Shown: positions 1 through 9,270, numbered from the stretch's first letter. The stretch: DNA of 64,000 nt from DAHUXT01 sp036273675 (GCA_036273675.1 DASUHD010000159.1:7018-71017); one strand, 5' to 3'. The notes: generated by a model from the letters alone, not told the origin. A program made the numbers and translations.

Positions 1-21
1 AACTAGAGCACGCCCATTGCA

Positions 22-1806
22 TCAGCGGCTTCTGTCAAATCGCTCGCGGACAATGCCGCCGAGCAGGCGCAATTCCTCGACTCCGAGCAGCCGCGCCAGC
101 ACGAAGTAGACCGCCACACCCGCGCCGCCCGCCACCAGCAGGGTGAGTGCTGCTGCGACTGTGCCTGAGCTATCGAGTGCGGGAATGAGCCGGGGCGGCA
201 GCACGAGCAAGCCGAAGCTCACGATAGCCATTGCCAGCGCCGCCAGCGCGATACGGCCCGCGCCGTCCAGTAACTCGCGCATGCCCAAATCGCCGATGGT
301 CAGTGTCAGCAACACGAAGAGAATGAGCGCGTTTCCCACGTTGAGCGCGGTATTTGCGAAGGCGATGGCTGGCATGCCGATAGTTGAGCCAAGGGGGACG
401 GCGATGGCGAGATAGAAGAGAATCGCGACGGCGCCGGTTACCGCTGGGGTGAGCGTGTTCTTGCGGGCGTAAAATGCCGCGATCAATAGCTGACCGAGCG
501 CGAGGAAGGGAAGCTGGTAGCTATAGTTGAGCAGCGCCAGCGCGTTACGATACGAACAGCCGTTGGCCGCCTGGCAGGTTCCATGCTGGAAGAGCAGCTC
601 GACAATGGGATCGCGCAGGACGATCAGCCCGACCATCGCTGGAACCATCAGCAGCAGCCCCAGCCGGAACCCCAGGACCAGGATGCGCTTGAACTCAGGC
701 GTATCTGCGTGATTGGCCGCAGCTGTCAGCGCGGGCAGCACGGCGAAGGTGAGCGCGGCGGCCACCAGCCCGGTCGGAAACTGAATCAGCGTCGTGGCGC
801 TCTGCAGCGCGGTCGCGTTGGCCAGCGGATTGCCGGGCGTGCGGCCAATCAGAAACAGGTCAACGTTCTGCTGGGCGAACGTGATAAGCAGAAAGCCCAC
901 GATGGGCGCGTAGAGGCGCAGCGCCTGGCGTACCGCCGGATGGCGCAGCTGGAGGACTGGTCGCCAGCCAACGCCGGTCTTGCGCAGGCCCGGCAGCAGA
1001 AACAAGAACTCGCCCAGCGCCCCCACCACCGCCCCAACCGCCAGTCCGCGCGCGCCCAGCAGGTGCGCCTGCTCCACGGCGGGCGAGCCGCTATTTTGAA
1101 ACAGTTCGCTGAGCGGCAGGTGAAGCTGGACCGCGACCACGAGCAGCCCAATCACGCCGCCAACGACGATGCCGACGTGAAAAATGCCCGTGGCGAACGC
1201 CGGGAGAACGACCTCTTTGAGGGCATAGAGCAGCGCCGAGGTGACGGCGTAGAGTCCCAACCCAAAGAGCGCGAAGGCGGCGATGCGCACCAGCTCGATG
1301 GCGAGCGCCTCGCTGGTGGGATCGACAAGGTTGGGGTCGATCCAGAATGGGACGAGCGATGGCGCGGCGAGCAGCAAGATCAGCGCGGCAACGGCCAGCG
1401 CGATGACGACCAGATTGAGGATGGTGCTGTAGGCGCGGCGCAATTGCTCGCGGTGGGCAGGTTCGCCGTAATCGACGAAGGTGGGGATCAGCGCGCCGCT
1501 GACCGAACCCGCCACGACCAGATCGCTCACCTGCTGGATGGGCCGGAGCGCGATGATGAAGGCGCCACTGGCCGCGCCATAGAACAGCACGTTGAGCGTC
1601 TCGATACGCACGAGACCCAGCACGCTGCTGAGCAACTGGCCGGCCATGATGATCGCCGCCGCCGCGACGATGCGACCGCGCGCACCACTGGCGCCGGTTG
1701 AGTTCTCGTGAGGCGAGGTCAGCGCGCTGGCGATTGCGGTTTCGTCGTCGGTGATGTTCGCGGGTAGGGGCGCGTCATCATGGTCGGGCATCGGCGTCTG
1801 ACCCAT
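22..1806 (-). CDS. murJ: Lipid II flippase MurJ (MviN family)
   Basis: This 594-residue polytopic membrane protein resembles MurJ/MviN, which flips lipid-linked peptidoglycan precursors across the cytoplasmic membrane. After a hydrophilic N-terminal stretch of about 45 residues there are many hydrophobic segments typical of the MOP superfamily, including an early segment with G-x-x-L-S-S-V-L-G-L-V-R. The start overlaps the end of the upstream rfaE2 gene by 29 bases, so the two are probably translationally coupled. An in-frame ATG five codons further in is an alternative start. The gene is the last of a minus-strand group with rfaE1 and rfaE2, so it may serve envelope glycan export. A polysaccharide flippase role cannot be excluded from sequence alone. 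Confidence 0.9.
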   Translation of the reverse strand: MGQTPMPDHDDAPLPANITDDETAIASALTSPHENSTGASGARGRIVAAAAIIMAGQLLSSVLGLVRIETLNVLFYGAASGAFIIALRPIQQVSDLVVAGSVSGALIPTFVDYGEPAHREQLRRAYSTILNLVVIALAVAALILLLAAPSLVPFWIDPNLVDPTSEALAIELVRIAAFALFGLGLYAVTSALLYALKEVVLPAFATGIFHVGIVVGGVIGLLVVAVQLHLPLSELFQNSGSPAVEQAHLLGARGLAVGAVVGALGEFLFLLPGLRKTGVGWRPVLQLRHPAVRQALRLYAPIVGFLLITFAQQNVDLFLIGRTPGNPLANATALQSATTLIQFPTGLVAAALTFAVLPALTAAANHADTPEFKRILVLGFRLGLLLMVPAMVGLIVLRDPIVELLFQHGTCQAANGCSYRNALALLNYSYQLPFLALGQLLIAAFYARKNTLTPAVTGAVAILFYLAIAVPLGSTIGMPAIAFANTALNVGNALILFVLLTLTIGDLGMRELLDGAGRIALAALAMAIVSFGLLVLPPRLIPALDSSGTVAAALTLLVAGGAGVAVYFVLARLLGVEELRLLGGIVRERFDRSR

Positions 1807-2353
1807 AACGCGCGACGATGCGGTCGATCAGGTCGCTGGTAGAGTGGCCCGGCAGGTAGGCCAGCAGCGCCAGCGAGCCTCCATAGTCGGCGACGGTGAG
1901 CGCCTCAGGCAGCCGCCCCCCCAGGCCAGCGTCATCGGCGAGCGCACGGTGCAGTTCCTGCGCGTCGAGCACTGTATTCTGCTGGCGTTTCGCACGTGCG
2001 GCATAGTCCGCGCCCTTGACGTAGATGTCTGGCCGGAGCAGTGCGAGCGTTGCCTCGGCGGTTCGCTCGCCGAATATCGTCACGTAATCCACGCAATCGA
2101 GCGCCGCCAGCAACTCGGCGCGCTCGGCATCAGGAACCAGCGGTCGCCGTGGCCCCTTCAGGTGACGGGCGGATTCGTCGCTGTTGACACCGACCACCAG
2201 CAGATCGCCCAGTCGGCGCGCATTGCGAAGATACCGCAGATGGCCAAGGTGCAGCAGATCGAATACACCATTGGTAAAGATGATACGCTGTCCCTGCTTG
2301 CGCTTCGACGCGAGCGCCTCTGCCAGCCGCTCACGCTCGATGACCATGCCCAC
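1778..2353 (-). CDS. rfaE2: D-glycero-beta-D-manno-heptose 1-phosphate adenylyltransferase domain protein
   Basis: The protein (191 aa) is a stand-alone version of the C-terminal half of HldE. It transfers AMP from ATP to heptose 1-phosphate. The nucleotidyltransferase signature is clear near residues 25-40: F-T-N-G-V-F-D-L-L-H-L-G-H, which holds the HxGH nucleotide-binding motif. The frame continues with V-G-V-N-S-D-E-S and a Y-V-K-G-A-D-Y segment typical of RfaE2. The chosen start is a GTG nine bases after GGAGG; an ATG two codons later is possible. Only 4 bases separate it from rfaE1, its partner in the same pathway. The final product is probably a nucleotide-activated heptose for surface glycan rather than LPS, because nothing here suggests an outer membrane. 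Confidence 0.9.
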   Translation of the reverse strand: MGMVIERERLAEALASKRKQGQRIIFTNGVFDLLHLGHLRYLRNARRLGDLLVVGVNSDESARHLKGPRRPLVPDAERAELLAALDCVDYVTIFGERTAEATLALLRPDIYVKGADYAARAKRQQNTVLDAQELHRALADDAGLGGRLPEALTVADYGGSLALLAYLPGHSTSDLIDRIVARYGSDADARP

Positions 2354-2357
2354 CGCG

Positions 2358-3374
2358 TTAGTCCTCCATCTGCGCGCGCACCGCCGCCATCAGCTCCTCG
2401 GGCGTATTGGTGGCGTTGCCCAGCCGCTGGATGACGAGGCCCGCCGCGATATTCGCCAGCGTCGCCGCCTCGGTTTGCGTCCCGCCCGCGGTCAGCGCCA
2501 GCGTGAACGTCGCCGCGACGGTATCGCCCGCGCCAGTGGGGTCGGCCACCTCGCCGTGGTAGAAGGCAGGCAGGTGCAGCGGCGGCTGGTTGCGCTCGAA
2601 GAGGCTCATCCCCTCGCTACCGCGGGTAATCAGCAACCCCTGGGCGTTGGTACGCTCCAGCAGTTCGCGCCCAGCGTCCTCCAGGCTCGCGCGGTCATGG
2701 ATGCGCCGTCCCAGGGTCGCCTCGGCCTCCGGCTGATTGGGCGTCAGCGCGGTCACGCCCTGAAAGCGGTCGAGATCGCCATGCGCGTCCACAATGATGA
2801 TCTTGCCAGCCTCGCGCGCGAGCGGAATGGCTGTCTTGATGATTTCAGGACTGATAACTCCGTTTTCATAGTCCGAGAGGATGAGGGCGTCTATAGTGGG
2901 AATGGTTGCGCTCAGATAGGCAAGCATCCGCCCCTTGCAGTCATCGCTCAGATCAGAGTCGTCGAGCACATCTACGCGCACAATTTGCTGGCGCACAAGC
3001 TGGCTATCGCCCGCGAAGATGCGTGTCTTGGTGGTGGTCGGGCGGCCCTCTTCGCAAAAGACGCCATCTAGGGAGATCTGATACTCCGCGAGCCGCCGAC
3101 GTAGTCGCTCGCCTGATGCGTCCTCGCCGATCACGCCGCAGATGAAGACCTCAGCTCCCAGCGTGCGGGCGTTGACGCCGGGATTCATTGCGCCCCCCGG
3201 CACGGTGTAGTGTTCGCGCTGGCCGAGGATCAGCACAGGCGCCTCGCGCGAGACTTTCAGCGGTGCGCCGATAATATATTCGTCTGCTACCAGATCGCCC
3301 ACCACCAGGATGCGCTTCCCAGCAAAGGCGCGCACCAGGCATAACAGGTGGTCGCAATCCAATCCGATCTTCAC
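2358..3374 (-). CDS. rfaE1: D-glycero-beta-D-manno-heptose-7-phosphate kinase (PfkB family)
   Basis: This is a 338-residue PfkB/ribokinase-fold sugar kinase matching the N-terminal half of HldE. It starts with an R-I-L-V-V-G-D strand and ends with the PfkB signature D-P-T-G-A-G-D-T around residue 280, whose final Asp is the catalytic base. G-G-A-M-N-P-G-V-N near residue 62 is the substrate-binding segment. The best start is GTG, with only a weak AGGG upstream. It is the first gene of the rfaE1-rfaE2-murJ group. An extended -10 promoter and a tandem 9-bp repeat lie just upstream. Splitting of HldE into two genes is known in other bacteria. The exact sugar specificity is inferred from the neighbour. 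Confidence 0.88.
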   Translation of the reverse strand: MKIGLDCDHLLCLVRAFAGKRILVVGDLVADEYIIGAPLKVSREAPVLILGQREHYTVPGGAMNPGVNARTLGAEVFICGVIGEDASGERLRRRLAEYQISLDGVFCEEGRPTTTKTRIFAGDSQLVRQQIVRVDVLDDSDLSDDCKGRMLAYLSATIPTIDALILSDYENGVISPEIIKTAIPLAREAGKIIIVDAHGDLDRFQGVTALTPNQPEAEATLGRRIHDRASLEDAGRELLERTNAQGLLITRGSEGMSLFERNQPPLHLPAFYHGEVADPTGAGDTVAATFTLALTAGGTQTEAATLANIAAGLVIQRLGNATNTPEELMAAVRAQMED

Positions 3375-3412
3375 CGTCGTGAACAGCCCTTTCGCCGCAT
3401 TATGTGTCGCCG

Positions 3413-3430
3413 GCCGACACTGCCGACACT
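3413..3430 (-). repeat. Tandem 9-bp repeat overlapping the rfaE1 -10 region
   Basis: Two perfect copies of GCCGACACT (plus strand) lie side by side. They overlap an inverted repeat GTGTCG/CGACAC at 3404-3420. On the coding strand this reads AGTGTCGGC twice, directly on and after the proposed -10 box, which is a typical place for a repressor. No regulator is identified. Confidence 0.5.
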
Positions 3431-3436
3431 ATAGCA
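3428..3436 (-). promoter_or_regulatory. Extended -10 promoter of rfaE1
   Basis: The minus strand reads TGC-TATAGT, an extended -10 element. No good -35 hexamer is present 16-18 bases upstream. It lies about 54 bases before the rfaE1 start. Confidence 0.45.
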
Positions 3437-4544
3437 TGCCTGTCACGCTGGACGCACGCACCTGAGTGCTATCCGTTCACCCAGAGCATTTATGGCATGC
3501 ACGCGGAGGATTCCGAAGCAAGTGAACGGGCCTGGCTCGAAATTTGCATATAGGCGTCAATCAGAGCGAGGTACAATGCCTGGGGTAGAAAGACGGGTGA
3601 TGTAGCCTTGCGATGATTGAACTGCTGTGTTACTCTTGTGAACCTAGATGGGCTTCTTGCGTAGTAGTAGTATTAGAGTAGAGAATGTGGAAGCGGTCGG
3701 AGCATGTGACCATCCATGAAGGAGGCGGTCGGCTCGACGCTCTCATGGGAGAGCGCTTCCACGACAGTGGGCGGACTCGGCACAGTGGCCAGGCTCGCCA
3801 GGCTTTCCAACAGAACAGGGTACTCGTAGACACAACGGATTTCAGAGAGGCCGCTACCCGCGTTGATGCTGGTCTTGATCGCGCATGTTGGATCGGCTTT
3901 TCTGTAGGTCACCTGGAGACTCCGCCTGAGGGCGGAGAAACGTCCGCTCGCCTATACTGCACGGCATAGCCACGCCAGCGAGCCCACGTGCTCTTCACCC
4001 CTTCCGAGCGCTGCGTGTCCGGGCATCTTTGCGGCGATTGTTGAGCGCTAAGATGCGTCAGGCGCCTGTGCCCGGTCGAGGCAACGACTCCCACAGGGGA
4101 GCACGCGATCATCCTGCGCTCGCCGAAGAGCAGCCATCAGTTTTCTCCGCGCATGAGCGTCGCATAGCGAAAATAGCGCGACGCGCGCCCACCGAATTCA
4201 TGGCGTATATGGAATAATCCGCACGCGGCTCTCTCCGAGTCTCTCGTGGAACGATAACGGTACTGCCTGTCACCTCTGGAAAGTACACATCGGTTGCTGT
4301 TAGGCCGATGCGCTAGCTGTTTGCCATTCCGAACAAATGTCCGACAGCGGTGGATGTGTGAAGAACAGTCTTATGTCATGAGCAGAAAGCCTGCGCATAC
4401 CTGTCACCAGGCAAGACGCGCGTTATCGGCAACGACCAGCCGGGCTGCCCATCCTGCGCATGACGCCACCTGAACCACTAGCAGGCGGTTGACCGCTAAC
4501 GCGCCGTTTCCAGAACATATGCGGCCAGAAACGAGGGGTAAGGT

Positions 4545-6440
4545 ATGGACCTTGTCAAGCGACTGGAAGAGTACCGCGAACGCGAACGCTCATTGTCGTG
4601 GGAGGGAACCTTCGCGCAGTACTTCGAGATTGCAACGCGCCAGCCATCAGTGGCGCAGCTCTCGCACGAGCGTATCTATTCGATGATTATGGCCGACGGC
4701 ACGGAGACCAACCGCCTCGGCGAGCCACAGTTTAAGTTCTTCGATCAGGAAATCTTCGGCATTGAGAAATCGCTGCAGCAGATTGTGGAGTACTTCCGCT
4801 CGGCGGCCCAGCGGCTGGAGGTGCGCAAGCGCATCTTGCTGTTGATGGGTCCGGTCGGCGGCGGTAAGTCTACCATCGTCAGTCTGCTCAAGCACGGCCT
4901 GGAAGAGTATACGCGCGCCGAAGCTGGGGCGGTCTATGCCATCAAAGACTGCCCGATGCATGAGGAGCCGCTCCACCTGATTCCACAGGAGCTTCGCGCC
5001 GATGTCGAGAAGGAATTTGGCCTCTACATCGAGGGCGAGCTTTGTCCGAAGTGCCGCTACGTGCTGGAGAATACCTACGACAATAAGATTGAGTCGGTGC
5101 CTGTCGTGCGGATTCCCTTCAGCGAGAAGCACCGCACCGGCATTGGCACCTTCACACCGTCTGATCCCAAGAGCCAGGATATCTCCGAGCTAGTAGGCGG
5201 TATTGACCTTTCGACAATCGGCGAGGTTGGTACAGAAAGCGATCCGCGCGCCTACCGCTTCGATGGCGAACTCAACATCGCCAACCGCGGCATGATGGAA
5301 TTCATCGAGCTTCTGAAAGTGGATGAGAAATTTCTGTATGTCCTGCTGACTCTCTCGCAGGAGCAGAATATCAAGACGGGCCGCTTCTCGATGATCTATG
5401 CGGACGAAGTGGTCGTTTCGCACACCAACGAGACGGAGTACCGCGCGTTCGTGGGCAATCGCAAGTCTGAAGCGTTGCAGGATCGCATTATTCTGGTGCG
5501 GGTACCCTATAACCTGCGCGTCTCCGATGAGGTGAAGATCTACGATAAGCTGCTTGGGCAGAGCGCACTCACGAATGTGCATATCGCGCCGCATACGCTG
5601 CGGGTCGCCAGCATGTTTGCCATTCTCACCCGGCTGGAGCAGTCCAACAAAGTGGGCATGAGCCTGATGAAGAAGCTCAAGCTCTACGATGGTGAGGACC
5701 AGGAAGAGTTCAAGCAGAAAGATATCCGCGAGCTTCAAGAGGAGTCCGAGCGTGAGGGCATGGAGGGCATCTCGCCGCGCTATGTCATCAACCGGCTTTC
5801 CAGCGCGCTCGTGAAGGATGGCGTCACCTGCATCAACGCGATTGACGCGCTCCGGGCGTTGCGCGACGGGCTGGATCAACATACCAGCATTTCACGCGAA
5901 CAGCGCGAGCAGTATCTCAACTTCATCAGCGAGGCGCGTAAAGAGTACGACGAGATGGCCAAGAAGGAAGTGCAGCGGGCATTTGTCTATTCCTTCGAGG
6001 AGTCGGCGCGTACCCTGCTCAACAACTACCTGGATAACGTCGAGGCGTACTGCAACCGCACCAAGGTGCGCGACCCCATTACCGACGAGGATATGGAGCC
6101 AGACGAGCAGCTGATGCGCTCGATTGAGGAGCAGATCGGCATCACCGAGAACGCGAAGAAGACCTTCCGCGAGGAGATTCTGATTCGTATCTCGTCGCTG
6201 GCGCGGCGCGGTCAGACGTTTGACTACAACAGCCACGAACGCCTGAAAGAGGCTATCGAGAAGAAGCTCTTCGCAGACCTGCGCGATGTGGTCAAGATTA
6301 CGACGTCGTCACGGACGCCCGACCCCGAACAGCTCAAGAAGTCAAATGAGGTGGTCGGTCGGTTGATCGCCGACTTTGGCTACTGCCCGGTCTGCGCGAA
6401 CGAATTGCTGAAGTATGTCGGCTCGCTGCTGAACCGCTAG
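4545..6440 (+). CDS. prkA: PrkA serine protein kinase
   Basis: This 631-residue protein matches PrkA/YeaG in length and motifs. It has an N-terminal AAA domain with Walker A G-P-V-G-G-G-K-S-T near residue 106, and a cysteine pair C-P-K-C near residue 169. The C-terminal part is the PrkA kinase-like domain. PrkA proteins act in stationary-phase, stress and sporulation signalling in Bacillus and Escherichia. The start follows a strong GAGGGGTAAGG site. It is followed by yhbH and spoVR, the conserved partner order. A C-P-V-C pair close to the C-terminus may bind metal. Confidence 0.95.
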   Translation: MDLVKRLEEYRERERSLSWEGTFAQYFEIATRQPSVAQLSHERIYSMIMADGTETNRLGEPQFKFFDQEIFGIEKSLQQIVEYFRSAAQRLEVRKRILLLMGPVGGGKSTIVSLLKHGLEEYTRAEAGAVYAIKDCPMHEEPLHLIPQELRADVEKEFGLYIEGELCPKCRYVLENTYDNKIESVPVVRIPFSEKHRTGIGTFTPSDPKSQDISELVGGIDLSTIGEVGTESDPRAYRFDGELNIANRGMMEFIELLKVDEKFLYVLLTLSQEQNIKTGRFSMIYADEVVVSHTNETEYRAFVGNRKSEALQDRIILVRVPYNLRVSDEVKIYDKLLGQSALTNVHIAPHTLRVASMFAILTRLEQSNKVGMSLMKKLKLYDGEDQEEFKQKDIRELQEESEREGMEGISPRYVINRLSSALVKDGVTCINAIDALRALRDGLDQHTSISREQREQYLNFISEARKEYDEMAKKEVQRAFVYSFEESARTLLNNYLDNVEAYCNRTKVRDPITDEDMEPDEQLMRSIEEQIGITENAKKTFREEILIRISSLARRGQTFDYNSHERLKEAIEKKLFADLRDVVKITTSSRTPDPEQLKKSNEVVGRLIADFGYCPVCANELLKYVGSLLNR

Positions 6441-6447
6441 TCCCACG

Positions 6448-6489
6448 GCCCGGAAGAGCCGCTATCCCTCGTGGCGAGCTCTTCCGGGC
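6448..6489 (+). terminator. 12-bp hairpin between prkA and yhbH
   Basis: GCCCGGAAGAGC (6448-6459) pairs perfectly with GCTCTTCCGGGC (6478-6489) around an 18-base loop. There is no following T-run. It may be a partial terminator or an mRNA-stabilising or processing hairpin that sets prkA expression apart from yhbH-spoVR. Confidence 0.55.
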
Positions 6490-6579
6490 TGTCACCCCGC
6501 CCCTGGCGAATTGGCAGCCAACAGTATCTCTGGCTGACGCGCGCCACGCTATCCGGGTGGAATCGCGGGAGAAATGGGC

Positions 6580-7740
6580 ATGAAGAACTATACATCGAGC
6601 ATCTCGCGGCATGACTGGTCATTGCACCGTAAGGGCGCGATTGATCAGGAGCGCCACAAACAGAAAATTCGTGAGGCCATCAAGAAGAACCTCGCCGACA
6701 TCGTCAGTGAAGAAGCCATTATTCTCTCTGACGGCAAGAAGATCGTGCGCGTGCCGATTCGCTCGCTGGAGGAGTACCGATTCCGCTACGACCCCGGTCG
6801 CGAGCAGCATAGCGGGCAGGGCAACGGCAAGAGCAAAGTGGGCGATGTCGTGGCGGCCGATCCACAGCGCGGACGCGGCAAGCGCGGCGATGCGGGCGAG
6901 GAGCCGGGCGTCGACTACTACGAGGCGGACGTGACGGTGGATGAGTTGGCCGCGCTCATTTTCGAGGATCTGGGGTTGCCCTTCCTCGAAGAGAAGAAGC
7001 TGGCGGAGATGGAGACAGAAGCCGTCCGCTTCACCGACGTGCGTAAGGTCGGGCCGCTGGCCAATCTCGATAAGCGTCGCACGATCATGGAGAATATCAA
7101 GCGCAATGCGTCCAAGGGTGACGCGCATTTCAAGAAGATCAAGAACGAGGATCTGCGGTTCAAGGTCTGGGAGCCGACGATCAAATATCAGTCGAACGCG
7201 GTCGTGCTGGCCATGATGGACGTTTCGGGGAGCATGGGCGAGTTCGAGAAGTACATCGCGCGCAGCTTCTATTTCTGGATGGTGCGCTTCCTGCGGACCA
7301 AGTATAACAACGTGCATATCGTCTTCATCAGCCACCACACTGAGGCCCAAGAGGTGACGGAGGAAGAGTTCTTCACCCACGGCGAGAGTGGCGGCACGCA
7401 GGTATCCTCCGCGTATGAGCTGGCGCTCCAGATTATTAGCGAACGCTACAATCCTGCCGACTGGAATATCTATCCCTTCCACTTCGCCGATGGCGATAAC
7501 CTGCCCTGGGATAACGAGCGTTGCGTCCAGCTGGTCCAGCAACTGATGAGCATCTGCAACATCTTCGGCTACGGCGAGATTCGCGAGGGACACTATCGCT
7601 CGCCCAGCACGCTGATGTCAGCCTATAGCAAGATTCAGGAAGAGAAGTTCATCGCGGTGACGATCTCCGAAAAGTCGGAGGTCTATCCGGCGCTGCGCCA
7701 CTTTTTTGCCACCCGCGATCCCGCGACGGCGCTGCCCTGA
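6580..7740 (+). CDS. yhbH: YhbH/YeaH family protein (DUF444, von Willebrand A-like)
   Basis: The 386-residue product belongs to the YhbH/YeaH (DUF444) family. The N-terminus contains the S-R-H-D-W-S-L-H-R-K-G segment, and the C-terminal half is a von Willebrand A-like domain. The MIDAS motif D-V-S-G-S-M lies near residue 214. The family is encoded with prkA and spoVR and is thought to be part of the same stress or sporulation pathway. The start at 6580 is preferred because GGGAG is 8 bases upstream; an ATG at 6574 is too close to it. A low-complexity Gly/Arg/Lys linker is present around residues 70-110. Confidence 0.93.
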   Translation: MKNYTSSISRHDWSLHRKGAIDQERHKQKIREAIKKNLADIVSEEAIILSDGKKIVRVPIRSLEEYRFRYDPGREQHSGQGNGKSKVGDVVAADPQRGRGKRGDAGEEPGVDYYEADVTVDELAALIFEDLGLPFLEEKKLAEMETEAVRFTDVRKVGPLANLDKRRTIMENIKRNASKGDAHFKKIKNEDLRFKVWEPTIKYQSNAVVLAMMDVSGSMGEFEKYIARSFYFWMVRFLRTKYNNVHIVFISHHTEAQEVTEEEFFTHGESGGTQVSSAYELALQIISERYNPADWNIYPFHFADGDNLPWDNERCVQLVQQLMSICNIFGYGEIREGHYRSPSTLMSAYSKIQEEKFIAVTISEKSEVYPALRHFFATRDPATALP

Positions 7741-7791
7741 CGCATAAGCTCGATTCCCTGGCACACGTCGCCGTGAAAGGAAGGCATGAGG

Positions 7792-9255
7792 ATGCCTGAA
7801 GCGATCACCAACGATCAGTATGTCGCCGCGTTGGGCGATGCCATCGAGAAGATATGGGACATTGCGCACCGCATGGGGCTGGACCCTTACCCGGTCAATT
7901 TCGAGTTGGTGCCAGCCACCATCATGTACGAATTTGGCTCATATGGGCTGCCTGGGCGGTTCAGTCACTGGTCGCGCGGCAAAGCCTATTATCGCATGAA
8001 GACCGACTATGACTATGGCCTGAGCAAGATTTACGAGCTGGTCGTCAATACCAATCCATCCTACGCCTTTCTGATGGAGCAGAACGACCTCTTGCAGAAC
8101 AAGGTGGTGGTGGCGCATGTGCTCGGCCACACCGACATGTTCAAGCACAACACCTATTTCAACCGAACGCCGCCCAACATGATCGATAAGGTCAGCGTGA
8201 ACGCCGACCGCATCCGCAAGTATGAGTACGAGCATGGCGCGGTTCAGGTCGAGCGCTTCCTCGATGCGGTCCTCGCCATCGAGGAGCACATAGACCCCAA
8301 CTTCCGCATTCGCCATCTCAACGAAGAGGAAACCGAAGAGCAGCAGCGCAAGGGCAAGACTCCGCGTACGACCGAATTCGATGACCTGTGGACGATGGAG
8401 GAGCGCGCCGCCACCCGCAAGCGCAGCGAGGACGATGCGCGATTCCGCGCGAAGGCGCGTCGCTTCCCCGCGGAGCCGCAAAAGGACATTTTACTCTTCC
8501 TGGCGGAACACGCGCCCGACCTCGAACCATGGCAGCGCGATATCCTGCTCATCGTCCGCGAAGAGATGCAATACTTTGTGCCGCAAATGCAGACAAAAGT
8601 ACTGAATGAAGGATGGGCATCTTACTGGCATGCGCACATCATGCGCGAGGTTGACCTGACCGACGCCGAGTACGCGGCATTCGCTCAGATGCACGCGGGC
8701 GTGCTGGCGCCGAATCGCATGCGCATCAACCCGTATCATGTCGGCTATCATATCCTCGAAGATATCGAGCGCCGCTGGGACAACCCTACCGAGGAGGAGC
8801 AGGCGAAGCTGGGTCGAGTGCCGGGCCAGGGCCGCGCCAAGATCTTCGAGGTACGCGAGACCGAGAGCGACGTTTCGTTGCTCCGTAACTACCTCACCGA
8901 GGAATTGGTGAAAGAACTGGACCTCTATCTCTATCGCAAAGAGGGCGACCAGTGGGTGATTGTCGAGAAGAACTGGGAGAAGGTGCGCGACGGCATCGTC
9001 AGTAGCATGACGAACTTTGGCTATCCATACCTGACCGTCAACGACGCCGACTTCAACCGCAACACCGAACTGTTGCTACGGCATCAAGTCGAGGGTAGCC
9101 GCGAACTCGACATCCCCTATGCCGAGAAGACGCTGGAATACGTCTATCGCATCTGGGGACGGCCAGTGCATCTGGAGACCATTTCCGATGAGCGGCCGGT
9201 GCGGATGACCTACAACGGCGAGAAGCATACCCAGGCGCTGCTCGACGACGATTGA
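7792..9255 (+). CDS. spoVR: SpoVR family protein
   Basis: The product is a 487-residue SpoVR-family protein. It begins with an I-W-D-I-A-H-R-M-G-L-D-P-Y-P segment and has the family hallmark N-E-G-W-A-S-Y-W-H near residue 276. SpoVR is needed for cortex formation in Bacillus, but homologues are widespread in non-sporulating bacteria next to prkA and yhbH. The gap from yhbH is about 50 bases, so the two are likely one transcript. ATG 7792 sits 7 bases after AAAGGAAGG; ATG 7786 is an alternative. The gene ends 15 bases from the convergent phoB. Confidence 0.93.
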   Translation: MPEAITNDQYVAALGDAIEKIWDIAHRMGLDPYPVNFELVPATIMYEFGSYGLPGRFSHWSRGKAYYRMKTDYDYGLSKIYELVVNTNPSYAFLMEQNDLLQNKVVVAHVLGHTDMFKHNTYFNRTPPNMIDKVSVNADRIRKYEYEHGAVQVERFLDAVLAIEEHIDPNFRIRHLNEEETEEQQRKGKTPRTTEFDDLWTMEERAATRKRSEDDARFRAKARRFPAEPQKDILLFLAEHAPDLEPWQRDILLIVREEMQYFVPQMQTKVLNEGWASYWHAHIMREVDLTDAEYAAFAQMHAGVLAPNRMRINPYHVGYHILEDIERRWDNPTEEEQAKLGRVPGQGRAKIFEVRETESDVSLLRNYLTEELVKELDLYLYRKEGDQWVIVEKNWEKVRDGIVSSMTNFGYPYLTVNDADFNRNTELLLRHQVEGSRELDIPYAEKTLEYVYRIWGRPVHLETISDERPVRMTYNGEKHTQALLDDD

Positions 9256-9270
9256 CGAAAGAGCCGTTGC

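Larger units (their letters stand above)
3375..4544. other. 1.17-kb gap without a supported gene
   Basis: Apart from the rfaE1 promoter region, this stretch holds only short frames. The longest is a minus-strand frame of 79 codons at 3673-3912, overlapping a plus-strand frame of 94 codons; neither has recognisable motifs. A small perfect hairpin (7-bp stem CTCCGCC/GGCGGAG, loop TGAG) lies at 3920-3937. An inverted repeat GCGGT-TG-ACCGC lies at 4485-4496. The base composition is more AT-rich and irregular than in the flanking genes. It could be decayed sequence, or it could encode a structured RNA; nothing seen decides this. Confidence 0.5.

Noticed and set aside
583..1701. 372-codon plus-strand frame opposite murJ
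   Set aside because: Its product is a low-complexity Gln/Arg/Glu-rich sequence caused by high GC in the opposite frame; murJ on the other strand has clear membrane segments.
3673..3912. 79-codon minus-strand frame in the 3.4-4.5 kb gap
   Set aside because: No clear ribosome site or motif, and it overlaps another frame of similar length, so it is not called as a gene.
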